Source: Sphingopyxis sp. MSC1_008
GTDB taxonomy: Bacteria > Pseudomonadota > Alphaproteobacteria > Sphingomonadales > Sphingomonadaceae
Length of the DNA stretch: 64,000 nt
Assembly: GCF_023197165.1 (NCBI RefSeq)
Contig: NZ_JALPRD010000004.1
Location: forward strand, 310,001-374,000
Direction: 5' to 3'
In this document: one piece after another, positions 25,377 to 33,391 of the stretch
Layout of the letters: every line of letters starts with the position of its first letter
Numbering within the stretch: the stretch's first letter is position 1
Position numbers and translations under genes: made by a program
Notes under the pieces: model-generated
What the model was told of the DNA's origin: nothing
The model's input: the letters and a program-made list of their open reading frames with translations, nothing else
Database searches by the model: none

Positions 25377-26963
25377 ATGCAAAAAATTTCGCTGCGTGCC
25401 GCCGCCGCCCTCCTCGTCATCGCTCCCGCGCCGGTCTCCGCAATGCCGCCGCCGCTTCCAGAGGTCGAGGGCAAGGACGCCGCGACGCTGCGCGCCGAAA
25501 TGGAGAGCGGGCGGATTTACGAAGGGCTGACCGCGCTCGTCTATCTCGACCGGATCGGACGGATCGACGATTATGGGCCCAAGCTCGATGCCGTGATCGC
25601 GACGATGTCGCAGACCGACCTCAGCGCCGAGGGGAAGCGGCTCTACGACGAGCGCATGGCAGGCAAAGCGCGCGGCCCGCTCCATGGCATCCCCATTTTG
25701 CTCAAGGACAATATCGAGGCCGCGGGACCGCTGCCCACGACCGCGGGCTCGCTCGCGCTGAAGGGCAATGTGACGAACCGCGATGCGCCGATCGTCGCGC
25801 GGCTGCGCGATGCGGGCGCGATCATCCTCGGCAAGACGAACCTCAGCGAATGGGCGAACATCCGTTCGGACAATTCGACGAGCGGATGGAGCGCGGTCGG
25901 TGGACTCACCAAAAACCCGCATGCGCTCGATCGCAATAGCTGCGGCTCGTCGTCGGGCAGCGCCGCCGCGGTCGCCGCCAGCCTTGCGCCGCTCGCGATC
26001 GGCACCGAAACCGACGGATCGATCACCTGTCCCGCCGGAATAAACGGCATCGTCGGCTTCAAGCCCAGCGTCGGGCTGGTCAGCCGCACGCATATCGTCC
26101 CGATCAGCCACAGCCAGGACACGGCGGGTCCGATGACGCTGACGGTCCGCGATGCCGCCGCGGTGATGAGCGTGATCGCGGGCAGCGACCCCGCTGATCC
26201 CGCAACCGCCGAAGCCGACGCGCGCAAGACGGACTATGTCGCCGCGCTGTCGCCCGGCGCGCTGAAGGGCAAGCGCATCGGGGTGATGCGCGACCGCGTC
26301 GGCGACCGTGCCGATATCGTCGCGCTGTTCGACGCGGCGCTGAAGCAGATGCAGGGTCTCGGCGCGACGCTGGTCGAGATTGCCGACAGCCGGGAAGGCA
26401 ATGAGGGGCTGGGCGCCGCCGAATTCGAAATCCTGCTCACCGAACTCAAGGCCGGCATGGCGACCTATCTCGGCAGTCTGCCGGACGCGAATGCGCCGAA
26501 GTCGCTCGCCGACGTCATCGCGTTCAACAAGGCGAACCCGGAGGAATTGAAATGGTTCGGCCAGGACATATTCGATCTCGCCGAGAGCAAGGGCGGCATC
26601 GACAGCCCCGCTTATCTCGCCGCGCGCGAAAAGGCAGTCCGGCTAGCCGGGCCTGAGGGTATCGACCGGCTGCTGAAAACCCATGACGTCGATCTGCTCG
26701 TCGGGGTCACCAACGGTCCCGCATGGGTCAGCGATCTGGTCAAGGGCGACAGCTACAAGAGTCCCGGCACCAGCCAGCTCCCCGCGGTCGCCGGCTATCC
26801 GCACCTGACGGTGCCGATGGGCGCGGTCGAGGGACTGCCAATCGGCCTGTCGTTCATCGGCGCCAAGTGGAGCGACGCCGATATATTGGCGGCGGGCTAT
26901 GCCTATGAACAGGCGAGCCGGAAGCGCGTGGCGCCGACCTATCGGGCTAGCGTGACGCCCTAG
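25377..26963 (+). CDS. Exported amidase-signature enzyme
   Basis: 528 residues. A signal peptide (about 1-22, ending PVSA) directs it to the periplasm. The amidase-signature triad is complete: Lys110 (HGIPILLKDNI), cis-Ser191 (SCGSSSGSAAA) and nucleophile Ser215 (TETDGSITCPAG). Enzymes of this family hydrolyse amides, from peptide amides to acyl-homoserine-lactone-like and aryl amides. No substrate can be assigned. The start is ATG 25377; an in-frame GTG at 25368 is an alternative and neither has a strong ribosome-binding site. Confidence 0.88.
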   Translation: MQKISLRAAAALLVIAPAPVSAMPPPLPEVEGKDAATLRAEMESGRIYEGLTALVYLDRIGRIDDYGPKLDAVIATMSQTDLSAEGKRLYDERMAGKARGPLHGIPILLKDNIEAAGPLPTTAGSLALKGNVTNRDAPIVARLRDAGAIILGKTNLSEWANIRSDNSTSGWSAVGGLTKNPHALDRNSCGSSSGSAAAVAASLAPLAIGTETDGSITCPAGINGIVGFKPSVGLVSRTHIVPISHSQDTAGPMTLTVRDAAAVMSVIAGSDPADPATAEADARKTDYVAALSPGALKGKRIGVMRDRVGDRADIVALFDAALKQMQGLGATLVEIADSREGNEGLGAAEFEILLTELKAGMATYLGSLPDANAPKSLADVIAFNKANPEELKWFGQDIFDLAESKGGIDSPAYLAAREKAVRLAGPEGIDRLLKTHDVDLLVGVTNGPAWVSDLVKGDSYKSPGTSQLPAVAGYPHLTVPMGAVEGLPIGLSFIGAKWSDADILAAGYAYEQASRKRVAPTYRASVTP

Positions 26964-26980
26964 CCATCGACCTTACGCCG

Positions 26981-27460
26981 TCAGCGCCGGTCGCGCCGCT
27001 TTTTCCAGCCCATTTCCTCGAGCTCGAGCAATTCCATCGGCACATGGATCGCGCGCACCGCAAGCCGCACCTCGACGAGAAAGAGGATCAGCGAAACGAG
27101 CAGCAATACCATCGCGAGCGCAAAGGCCCATGACGCCGCGACGCCGAGATTGATGCCGGTAAATGCCTGCGTGAACAGCAGCGCGACGAGCAGGCAGACG
27201 ACGATCCCGCACGCCACGGCGGAGAGGATCGAATTGTTGATGATCCCCATTCTGCGGTCGGCGATGCGCAGTTCGGCAACGATGCGCTCATGTTCGAGGC
27301 CCTCGGTCTCGGACCAGCGCTCCATCAGATTGCGCGACCGGTCGACGACACGCGCGAGGCGGCCCGCAATGACGTTGAGCAGGCTGCCGGTCGCCACCAG
27401 CAGGAACACCGGCGTGACCGACAGCTGGATCGTCTGCGCAATCGCGCCGGCGTCCATCAT
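26981..27460 (-). CDS. DUF2721 membrane protein
   Basis: 159 residues with three hydrophobic segments: the first near 10-35 (SVTPVFLLVATGSLLNVIAG), two more between about 77 and 135. Between helix 1 and helix 2 is a conserved basic/acidic segment with RLARVVDRSRNL, diagnostic of DUF2721. The function is unknown. Its start overlaps the stop of the upstream aminotransferase gene by 4 bases, so it is translated from the same message. Confidence 0.8.
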   Translation of the reverse strand: MMDAGAIAQTIQLSVTPVFLLVATGSLLNVIAGRLARVVDRSRNLMERWSETEGLEHERIVAELRIADRRMGIINNSILSAVACGIVVCLLVALLFTQAFTGINLGVAASWAFALAMVLLLVSLILFLVEVRLAVRAIHVPMELLELEEMGWKKRRDRR

Positions 27461-28671
27461 CCTCCGGCGGCGACCGAAGGCGTGTTCACGCCATGCATTG
27501 CGAGGAACTTGCGGATATTGCGCGCCGCCTGCCGGATGCGCTGCTCATTCTCGACCATCGCGATGCGGACATAGCCTTCGCCGTCCTCGCCATAACCGAC
27601 GCCCGGCGCGACCGCGACCTTGGCGTGGGTGAGCAATTGCTTCGAAAATTCGAGGCTGCCCATCTCCTTGAGCGCGGGGGGCAGCGGCGCCCAGGCGAAC
27701 ATCGACGCCTTCGGGCTCGGAATGTCCCAGCCCGCGCGGCCGAAGCTTTCAACCATCACGTCGCGGCGCTTCTGGTACAGATCACGGTTCTTCTGGACGA
27801 TATCCTGCGGACCATTGAGCGCCGCGCAGGCGGCCGCCTGGATCGGCGTGAAGGCACCATAGTCGAGGTAGGATTTGACGCGCGTCATCGCCGCGATCAG
27901 GCGCTTGTTGCCGACCGCAAAGCCCATGCGCCAGCCCGCCATCGAATAGGTTTTCGACATCGAGGTGAATTCGATCGCTACATCTTTCGCGCCCGGCACC
28001 TGCAGTATCGAAGGCGTCGGGTTACCGTCGTAATAAAGCTCCGAATAGGCAAGGTCCGACAGGACCCAGACCTTATTCTCCTTCGCCCACGCGACGAGGC
28101 GCTCGTAGAAGGCGAGATCGACGGCTTCAGCGGTCGGGTTCGACGGGTAATTGACGACGAGGATCGACGGGCGCGGCACAGTGAAAGCCATCGCGCGGTC
28201 GAGCGCGCGCCAGTAATTCTCGTCGGGCGTCGTCGGCACGCTGCGGATCGTCGCGCCGGCGATGATAAAGCCAAAGGTGTGGATCGGATAGCTCGGGTTC
28301 GGCGCGAGCACGACGTCGCCAGGGCCGGTGATCGCGGTTGCGAGGCTCGCGAGACCTTCCTTCGATCCCATCGTCACCACGACCTCGGTTTCGGGATCGA
28401 GATCGACGTTGAAGCGGCGGCCGTAATAATTGGCCTGCGCGCGGCGGAGGCCCGGAATACCCTTCGACTGCGAATAGCCGTGCGCGCCGGGCTTCATCGC
28501 GACTTCGCAAAGCTTTTCGATCACATGCGCGGGCGGCGGCAGGTCGGGGTTGCCCATCCCCAGGTCGATAATGTCTTCTCCCGCGGCGCGGGCGGCCGCA
28601 CGCATCGCATTGACTTCAGCGATGACATAGGGCGGCAGGCGCTTGATGCGGTAGAATTCATCTTCGGACAT
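27457..28671 (-). CDS. alaC: Class I/II aminotransferase, AlaC-type
   Basis: 404 residues of fold type I PLP enzyme. Motifs: DLGMGNPDLPPP at the N-terminus, the cofactor-anchoring NYPSNPTAE (Asn near 178), SDLAYSELYYDG, and the Schiff-base Lys240 in TSMSKTYSMAGWRMG. The whole layout follows the AlaC glutamate-pyruvate aminotransferase group; related enzymes act as LL-diaminopimelate or methionine/aromatic aminotransferases, so alanine synthesis is likely but not certain. The best ribosome-binding site (AAGGAG) is rather far from ATG 28671. It is divergent from phaC across 114 bases. Confidence 0.82.
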   Translation of the reverse strand: MSEDEFYRIKRLPPYVIAEVNAMRAAARAAGEDIIDLGMGNPDLPPPAHVIEKLCEVAMKPGAHGYSQSKGIPGLRRAQANYYGRRFNVDLDPETEVVVTMGSKEGLASLATAITGPGDVVLAPNPSYPIHTFGFIIAGATIRSVPTTPDENYWRALDRAMAFTVPRPSILVVNYPSNPTAEAVDLAFYERLVAWAKENKVWVLSDLAYSELYYDGNPTPSILQVPGAKDVAIEFTSMSKTYSMAGWRMGFAVGNKRLIAAMTRVKSYLDYGAFTPIQAAACAALNGPQDIVQKNRDLYQKRRDVMVESFGRAGWDIPSPKASMFAWAPLPPALKEMGSLEFSKQLLTHAKVAVAPGVGYGEDGEGYVRIAMVENEQRIRQAARNIRKFLAMHGVNTPSVAAGG

Positions 28672-28785
28672 GGGAAACTAGAACAACTCCTTTGCGTTAG
28701 GTGTGATTGACGCGAGCGGCAGCCTCGCCAGCCGCATCGCGGCTTGTTATAGGCATATTATCCGCACTGACCAGCAGGAACAAAT

Positions 28786-30564
28786 ATGAGCGATACGGGC
28801 AAGAACGACACGACCGAAGCGCCCAATCCCTTCCTGCCGTCACCCGACGACATGCAGCATTGGACGAGCGTGATCGGTCGCGCGCAGCAAATGATGCTCG
28901 AATATGCGCTGGGTCAGGCGAACGACGGCAATGCGAGCGCCGCCGCACTGTTCGACCCGGCCAAATGGATCGACAATCCCGCGACGAAGCTGTGGACCGA
29001 GCAATCGTCGAAGATGTGGGACCAAGGGGTCGCCTTCTGGACCTCGCTCGCGAGCATGGGTCAGCCGATCGCCCCCGATGCGCCGCCGGAGCCCGCAAAG
29101 GACCGCCGTTTCACCGATCCTGACTGGACCGCCAATCCGGTGTTCGCGATGATCCGCCAGACCTATGGCCTGCTCGCCGAACAGATGCTCGCGACGACGC
29201 GCCAGCTCGACGGCCCCGACCCCGCCGCGCGCGCGAAGATGGAATTTGCCGCGAAAGCGATGGCCGACGCGATGGCGCCGACCAATCTCGCGCTCACCAA
29301 CCCGGAAGTGATCAAGCGCGCGGTCGAGACGCGCGGCGAAAGCTTGCTCAAGGGTATGAAGCACATGCTCACCGACCTCTCGCGCGGACAGCTTTCCCAC
29401 GTCGATCCCGATGCATTCGAGGTCGGGGTCAATATCGCGACGACGCCGGGCAAGGTGATCCACGAAACCGATCTCTACCAGCTGATCCACTATGCGCCGA
29501 CGACGAAGGAAGTCTTCGCCGTCCCGCTCCTCATCTTCCCGCCATGGATCAACCGCTTCTACATCCTCGATCTGAACCCCGCGAAAAGCTTCGTTGCCTG
29601 GGCGGTCGAACAGGGACTGAGCGTTTTCATGGTGTCATGGAAGTCGGCCGACGCGTCGATGAGCGAGATTGTGTGGGACGATTATATCGCGGCGCAGGTC
29701 GATGCGATCGATACGGTGCGCGAGACGCTTGACGTCCCCGCGGTCCATACGATCGGCTATTGCGTCGCCGGCACGACACTCGCCGCGACGCTGGCGATGC
29801 TGTCGGCTCGCGGCGAGGCCGACAAGGTCAAGTCGGTGACCTTCTTCACCGCGCAGGTCGATTTCGAACATGCCGGCGACCTCAAGATGTTCGTCGACGA
29901 CAGCTATCTGGCGCTGCTCCAGCAACTTTCGGCGCCGGGCTTCCTCGACGGGCGCTATATGGCGGCGACGTTCAACAGCTTGCGCGGGCGCGACCTGATC
30001 TGGAATTATGTCGTCAGCAATTATCTGCTCGGCAACGACTATCCGCCGTTCGACCTCCTCTACTGGAATGGCGACACCACGAACCTGCCCGCGAAGTGGC
30101 ACCGGCAATATCTGGTCGACCTGTATCGCGACAACCGCATGGTGATCCCGAACAGCCTGTCGGTGATGGGGACGCCGATCGACCTCAAGAAGATCGAGAC
30201 CCCCGCCTTCATCCAGGCGGGGCGCGAGGATCATATCGCGCCGCTCGCCAGCGTCTGGCGGCTGATGGACCATTTGTCGGGGCCGAAGACCTTCCTGCTT
30301 GCGGGCTCGGGCCATATCGCGGGCGTGGTCAACCCGCCCGCCGCGGGCAAATATCAATATTGGACCGGTGACAGCAACGCCGCGACGCTCGACGATTTTG
30401 TTGCGAGCGCCAGCGAGACCAAGGGCAGCTGGTGGCCGCACTGGATTGGCTGGATTTCGGAGCGGGACAGCGCGAAAATCCCGGCAAGGGGTGCGCGCAT
30501 CCCAGGAAAAGGCGCTAAAAAGGCGATTGAGGATGCTCCCGGCCGCTATGTCAAACAGCGGTAA
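28786..30564 (+). CDS. phaC: Class I poly(3-hydroxyalkanoate) synthase
   Basis: 592 residues, normal for class I PhaC, which polymerises short-chain (R)-3-hydroxyacyl-CoA into storage granules. The lipase-like box is GYCVAG, with nucleophile Cys326. The other triad members are Asp482 (GREDHIAP) and His510 (GSGHIAGVVNPP). The N-terminal domain (about 1-200) is the less conserved region linked to dimerisation and granule binding. ATG 28786 follows AGGAACAA. The phasin gene is 123 bases downstream, separated by operator-like palindromes, so it has its own control. phaA/phaB are not in the window. Confidence 0.96.
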   Translation: MSDTGKNDTTEAPNPFLPSPDDMQHWTSVIGRAQQMMLEYALGQANDGNASAAALFDPAKWIDNPATKLWTEQSSKMWDQGVAFWTSLASMGQPIAPDAPPEPAKDRRFTDPDWTANPVFAMIRQTYGLLAEQMLATTRQLDGPDPAARAKMEFAAKAMADAMAPTNLALTNPEVIKRAVETRGESLLKGMKHMLTDLSRGQLSHVDPDAFEVGVNIATTPGKVIHETDLYQLIHYAPTTKEVFAVPLLIFPPWINRFYILDLNPAKSFVAWAVEQGLSVFMVSWKSADASMSEIVWDDYIAAQVDAIDTVRETLDVPAVHTIGYCVAGTTLAATLAMLSARGEADKVKSVTFFTAQVDFEHAGDLKMFVDDSYLALLQQLSAPGFLDGRYMAATFNSLRGRDLIWNYVVSNYLLGNDYPPFDLLYWNGDTTNLPAKWHRQYLVDLYRDNRMVIPNSLSVMGTPIDLKKIETPAFIQAGREDHIAPLASVWRLMDHLSGPKTFLLAGSGHIAGVVNPPAAGKYQYWTGDSNAATLDDFVASASETKGSWWPHWIGWISERDSAKIPARGARIPGKGAKKAIEDAPGRYVKQR

Positions 30565-30605
30565 TATCTAGCGAATATCCTGCCTTCGGGGCGCAGCGAC
30601 AAGAA

Positions 30606-30624
30606 TTTTGTGCAGTGCACAAAA
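30606..30624. promoter_or_regulatory. Candidate PhaR operator 1 at the phasin promoter
   Basis: Perfect 19-base palindrome TTTTGTGCA-G-TGCACAAAA just upstream of the phasin -35 box. PhaR repressors of alphaproteobacteria bind TGC/GCA-containing dyads at phasin genes and are released by nascent PHA. The match to that family's site is from memory, but the symmetry is directly visible. Confidence 0.6.
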
Positions 30625-30631
30625 AATATCC

Positions 30632-30658
30632 TTGAAATCGCCGCGCCGCTCCTATATT
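30632..30658 (+). promoter_or_regulatory. Candidate phasin promoter
   Basis: TTGAAA (30632-30637) and TATATT (30653-30658) with 15-base spacing. The -10 box abuts the second operator-like half-site pair at 30657, so a repressor there would block the start site. Confidence 0.5.
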
Positions 30659-30671
30659 GTGCACTGCAACA
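30657..30671. promoter_or_regulatory. Candidate PhaR operator 2 (degenerate)
   Basis: TTGTGCA-C-TGCAACA repeats the left arm of operator 1 exactly and the right arm imperfectly. It overlaps the end of the -10 box and the expected start site, 17 bases before the phasin ATG. Confidence 0.45.
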
Positions 30672-30687
30672 TAGAGGAGTACCACCG

Positions 30688-31443
30688 ATGGCTACCAAGA
30701 TGGATAGTGCCGAAAAGGCTTTCGAAGCCGCGACGCTGGAAACCCCGGCCAAGCCGGTGGCAACCCCCGCCGCGCCGGCCCCCGCTGCTGCCGCTCCGGC
30801 CGTAGCGAAGGCCGAACCGGCCCCCGCACAGATCAAGACGGTGAAGGCAAAAGCCAAGCCGGCCGCGAAGAAGGCCGCTGCCCCCAAGGCGGTTGCCAAG
30901 AAGGTCGCTCCCAAGAAGGCGACCGTAAAAATTGCATCCAAGCCCCTTAAGGCCGCACCGAAGCCGGTCGCAGCCGCCACCAAAGGATTCAAGACCATGA
31001 ACGACACCGTCAAGAAGTTCGCCGACGAAGCGAAGACCCGCACCGAAGCCCTGACCGCCGATTTCCAGGCGAAGTCGAAGGACGCGCTCGCCAAGACCAG
31101 CAAGCTTGCTGAAGAAGCCGTCGAGTTCAACAAGGCCAACGTCGAAGCGCTCGTCGAAGCCGGCAAGATCGCTGCCAAGGGCATCGAAACGCTCGGCCAG
31201 GAAGGCGTGACCTATGCTCGCAAGAGCTTTGAAGACACGACCGCCGCGCTGAAGGGCTACACCGCCGTCAAGACCCCGGCCGACTTCTTCAAGCTCTATG
31301 CCGAAAACAGCAAGAAGGCGTTCGACGCCGCTGTTGCGCAGACCTCGAAGACCAGCGAACTCGTCGTCAAGCTGACGAACGAAAGCTTCGCGCCGATCTC
31401 GAACCGCGTTTCGGTCATCACTTCGAAGATGAAGGCCGCCTAA
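30688..31443 (+). CDS. Phasin family protein with histone-like basic arm
   Basis: 251 residues. The C-terminal part (about 104-251) is a phasin-type amphipathic helical domain ([59 protein letters not shown]) that coats PHA granules. Residues 20-50 are Ala/Pro-rich, and 50-103 are Lys/Ala/Pro-rich (for example [18 protein letters not shown]), much like histone H1-type tails that let PhaF of pseudomonads bind DNA; here the arm is N-terminal. ATG 30688 has GAGGAG upstream. The gene has its own promoter, operator-like palindromes and a strong terminator, so it is an independently controlled unit downstream of phaC. Confidence 0.9.
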   Translation: MATKMDSAEKAFEAATLETPAKPVATPAAPAPAAAAPAVAKAEPAPAQIKTVKAKAKPAAKKAAAPKAVAKKVAPKKATVKIASKPLKAAPKPVAAATKGFKTMNDTVKKFADEAKTRTEALTADFQAKSKDALAKTSKLAEEAVEFNKANVEALVEAGKIAAKGIETLGQEGVTYARKSFEDTTAALKGYTAVKTPADFFKLYAENSKKAFDAAVAQTSKTSELVVKLTNESFAPISNRVSVITSKMKAA

Positions 31444-31514
31444 GGCGCTTTCACCTTCCATCGTTGGCGCGGGCCCCCTCCCCCTCCCCTCCCGCCTGCG
31501 CCGACACCCCAAGG

Positions 31515-31550
31515 CCGCTCGCTTCCGTAGGAAGCGGGCGGTTCTTGTTT
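31515..31550 (+). terminator. Rho-independent terminator of the phasin gene
   Basis: A 12-base-pair stem (31515-31526 with 31530-31541, one T-G wobble) with a 3-base loop, followed by TTCTTGTTT. It lies 72 bases after the phasin stop. Confidence 0.85.
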
Positions 31551-31678
31551 GCGACCACCCGATCCGGCTGGCGAACAAGAGGTTAAAATCCGCGACCGCG
31601 CCTCTTGCGCTTCGCCCGCGGCTTGCGATATTCCTGCCCATGATGTTTCCAGTTTCGACCATCCACCCGGTCCGCGCC

Positions 31679-32005
31679 ATGGCGGACAAGGACGACGGCT
31701 CGCCCGGCACCCCCGGCGTCGGTATCGCGACGCGCACGCGCGCGAAGGCGAAGAAGCCCTCGATGTACAAGGTGCTGCTGCTCAACGACGACTACACGCC
31801 GATGGAATTCGTCGTGATGGTGCTGCAGCGCTTCTTCAACATGGACATCGAACAGGCGACGCAGGTGATGCTGCACGTCCACCAGCAGGGCGTCGGCGTG
31901 TGCGGCGTGTTCAGCTATGAGGTCGCCGAGACCAAGGTGAACCAGGTGATGGACGCCGCGCGGCAGAATCAGCATCCGCTGCAATGCACGCTGGAGAAGG
32001 CGTAA
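31679..32005 (+). CDS. clpS: ATP-dependent Clp protease adaptor ClpS
   Basis: 108 residues. ClpS delivers N-degron substrates (Leu, Phe, Tyr or Trp at the N-terminus) to ClpAP. The flexible N-terminal extension (1-28) precedes the core: [21 protein letters not shown] forms part of the N-degron pocket, [23 protein letters not shown] contains the ClpA-contacting and pocket residues, and [10 protein letters not shown] ends the protein. I prefer ATG 31679 (MADKDDG), which matches other alphaproteobacterial ClpS starts; ATG 31640/31643 would add 12-13 residues. No clpA is in the window. It is convergent with the HxlR gene, 1 base apart. Confidence 0.93.
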   Translation: MADKDDGSPGTPGVGIATRTRAKAKKPSMYKVLLLNDDYTPMEFVVMVLQRFFNMDIEQATQVMLHVHQQGVGVCGVFSYEVAETKVNQVMDAARQNQHPLQCTLEKA

Positions 32006-32006
32006 G

Positions 32007-32498
32007 TCAGGCTGTTCGCGCGACCTGTTCGGCCTTGAGCGCCGGCGACGGTTCGCCTTTCAAATCGCCATAACCGAGTTCGGCGCCGCACCCCGGACAG
32101 ATTTTCGCGGTCCCGACATCGGCCCCGCACGTCCGGTGGACATAGCGGATCGCTGGCCCGTCGCCCGTTTCACCGGGTTCGTAAGCCCAGCGTTCGGACC
32201 AGTTGCGCATCGCGTACAGCACGTCGAACAAAGCCTTGCCCTTGTCGGTCAGCCAATAATCGTGGCGTAGCGGCCGCTCGCTATAGGCGCGGCGCTCGAC
32301 GATTCCCTCTGCAACCAGCATCTTGAGCCGCGCGGAGACGAGCTGCGGCCCCAGCCCGGTGTTCGCCGCGATCAGTTCGAAGCGCCGCCGGCCAAAGAGA
32401 AGCTCGCGTAGGATCAACAGCACCGCGCGGTCGCCGAGCAGTTCGGCGGAGCGGCCGACGGGGCATAATGTATCCGACAGATCCGCGCGTTTAGGCAA
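32007..32498 (-). CDS. HxlR-family regulator with C-terminal zinc-ribbon-like tail
   Basis: 163 residues from a TTG at 32498, chosen because AGGAGG is perfectly placed 6-7 bases upstream; the longer frame would read into a palindromic repeat. HxlR features: LCPVGRSAELLGDRAVLLIL, RRRFELIAANTGLGPQLVSARL and the wing LRHDYWLTDKGKAL. About 40 extra C-terminal residues hold a Cys set (HRTCG, then CPGCGAE), which looks like a small zinc ribbon not present in minimal HxlR proteins. It is divergent from an SDR gene across a perfect 17-base palindrome. Confidence 0.85.
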   Translation of the reverse strand: MPKRADLSDTLCPVGRSAELLGDRAVLLILRELLFGRRRFELIAANTGLGPQLVSARLKMLVAEGIVERRAYSERPLRHDYWLTDKGKALFDVLYAMRNWSERWAYEPGETGDGPAIRYVHRTCGADVGTAKICPGCGAELGYGDLKGEPSPALKAEQVARTA

Positions 32499-32513
32499 AT
32501 CCTGACCTCCTGC

Positions 32514-32589
32514 GTTCCCCGGCGAAGGCCGGGGTCCAGAGCGGCAAAGTCCGCCCTCTCCTTCTGGACCCCGGCCTTCGCCGGGGAAC
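32514..32589. repeat. Long inverted repeat in the 5' leader of the HxlR gene
   Basis: Perfectly complementary 27-base arms (32514-32540 and 32563-32589) around a 22-base centre; each arm has the core CCCCGGCGAAGGCCGGGG. It starts only 15 bases upstream of the TTG start of the HxlR gene, between that start and the operator/promoter region at 32614-32630. Confidence 0.9.
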
Positions 32590-32613
32590 AGCTTAAACGA
32601 AATATTGCTTGTC

Positions 32614-32630
32614 ACTATGATTATCATAGT
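32614..32630. promoter_or_regulatory. Candidate HxlR operator with overlapping -10 boxes
   Basis: Perfect palindrome ACTATGAT-T-ATCATAGT between the divergent HxlR and SDR genes. TATGAT occurs on both strands inside it, so it could include the -10 element in either direction. Some HxlR regulators bind TACTAT-like dyads (recalled), which fits. Confidence 0.65.
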
Positions 32631-32659
32631 TACTATCGGACGCAAGAGGAGAGTCGCGC

Positions 32660-33391
32660 ATGCCCAATCCCGCAGCCGTCATCATCGGGGCCGGAGACGC
32701 TACCGGCGGCGCCATCGCCCGCGCCTTTGCCGCCGACGGCCTCACCGCCTGCGTCAACCGCCGCGAACGTAATGCCGACCAGCTCGAAGCGCTCGCGCAG
32801 TCGATCCGCGACGAAGGGCATCAGGCGCGTGCCTTCCCAGCGGACGCCCGCGAAGAGGACGCGATGATCGCGCTGTTCGATCAAGTCGAGGCCGAGGTCG
32901 GCCCGGTCGAGGTCGCGGTGTTCAACATCGGCGCGAACGTCAATTTCCCGATCGCCGAGACGACGGTGCGCGTTTACACCAAGGTCTGGGAAATGGCGTG
33001 CCTCGGCGGGTTCCTGATGGGGCGCGAAGCCGCAAAACGGATGAGCCCGCGCGGCCGCGGCACGATCATTTTCACCGGCGCGACCGCATCCTTGCGTGGT
33101 GGATCGGGCTTTTCCGCCTTCTCGGGCGCCAAGGGCGCGCTCCGCATGCTCGCCCAATCGATGGCGCGCGAACTGGGGCCGCAGGGCATCCACGTCGCGC
33201 ACACGATCATCGACGGCGCGATCGATACCGATTTCATCAAGGGCCGCCATCCCGATTTCGACAATGCCAAGGCGCAGGATTTGATCCTGAACCCCGACGC
33301 GATCGCGGCCAATTATGTGATGCTCCATAAACAACCCAAAAGCGCTTGGACGCACGAACTCGACCTCCGTCCCTGGGGAGAAAAATGGTGA
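32660..33391 (+). CDS. SDR-family protein lacking the catalytic tyrosine
   Basis: 243 residues, Rossmann fold with VIIGAGDATGGAIARAF at the N-terminus and FNIGAN in place of the usual NNAG. At the active site the YxxxK motif reads Phe154-Ser-Gly-Ala-Lys158, so the catalytic tyrosine is phenylalanine. The rest (SMARELGPQGIHVAHTIIDGAIDTDF) is intact SDR sequence. A subgroup of SDR proteins has this change; it is either non-catalytic or uses another mechanism. It is preceded by GAGGAGAG and overlaps the next gene by 7 bases. It is divergent from and probably controlled by the HxlR regulator. Confidence 0.85.
   Translation: MPNPAAVIIGAGDATGGAIARAFAADGLTACVNRRERNADQLEALAQSIRDEGHQARAFPADAREEDAMIALFDQVEAEVGPVEVAVFNIGANVNFPIAETTVRVYTKVWEMACLGGFLMGREAAKRMSPRGRGTIIFTGATASLRGGSGFSAFSGAKGALRMLAQSMARELGPQGIHVAHTIIDGAIDTDFIKGRHPDFDNAKAQDLILNPDAIAANYVMLHKQPKSAWTHELDLRPWGEKW

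Noticed and set aside
32499..32645. Longer N-terminus (212 residues) for the HxlR regulator
   Set aside because: The extension is a translation of the palindromic repeat and the operator. A perfect AGGAGG precedes the TTG at 32498.
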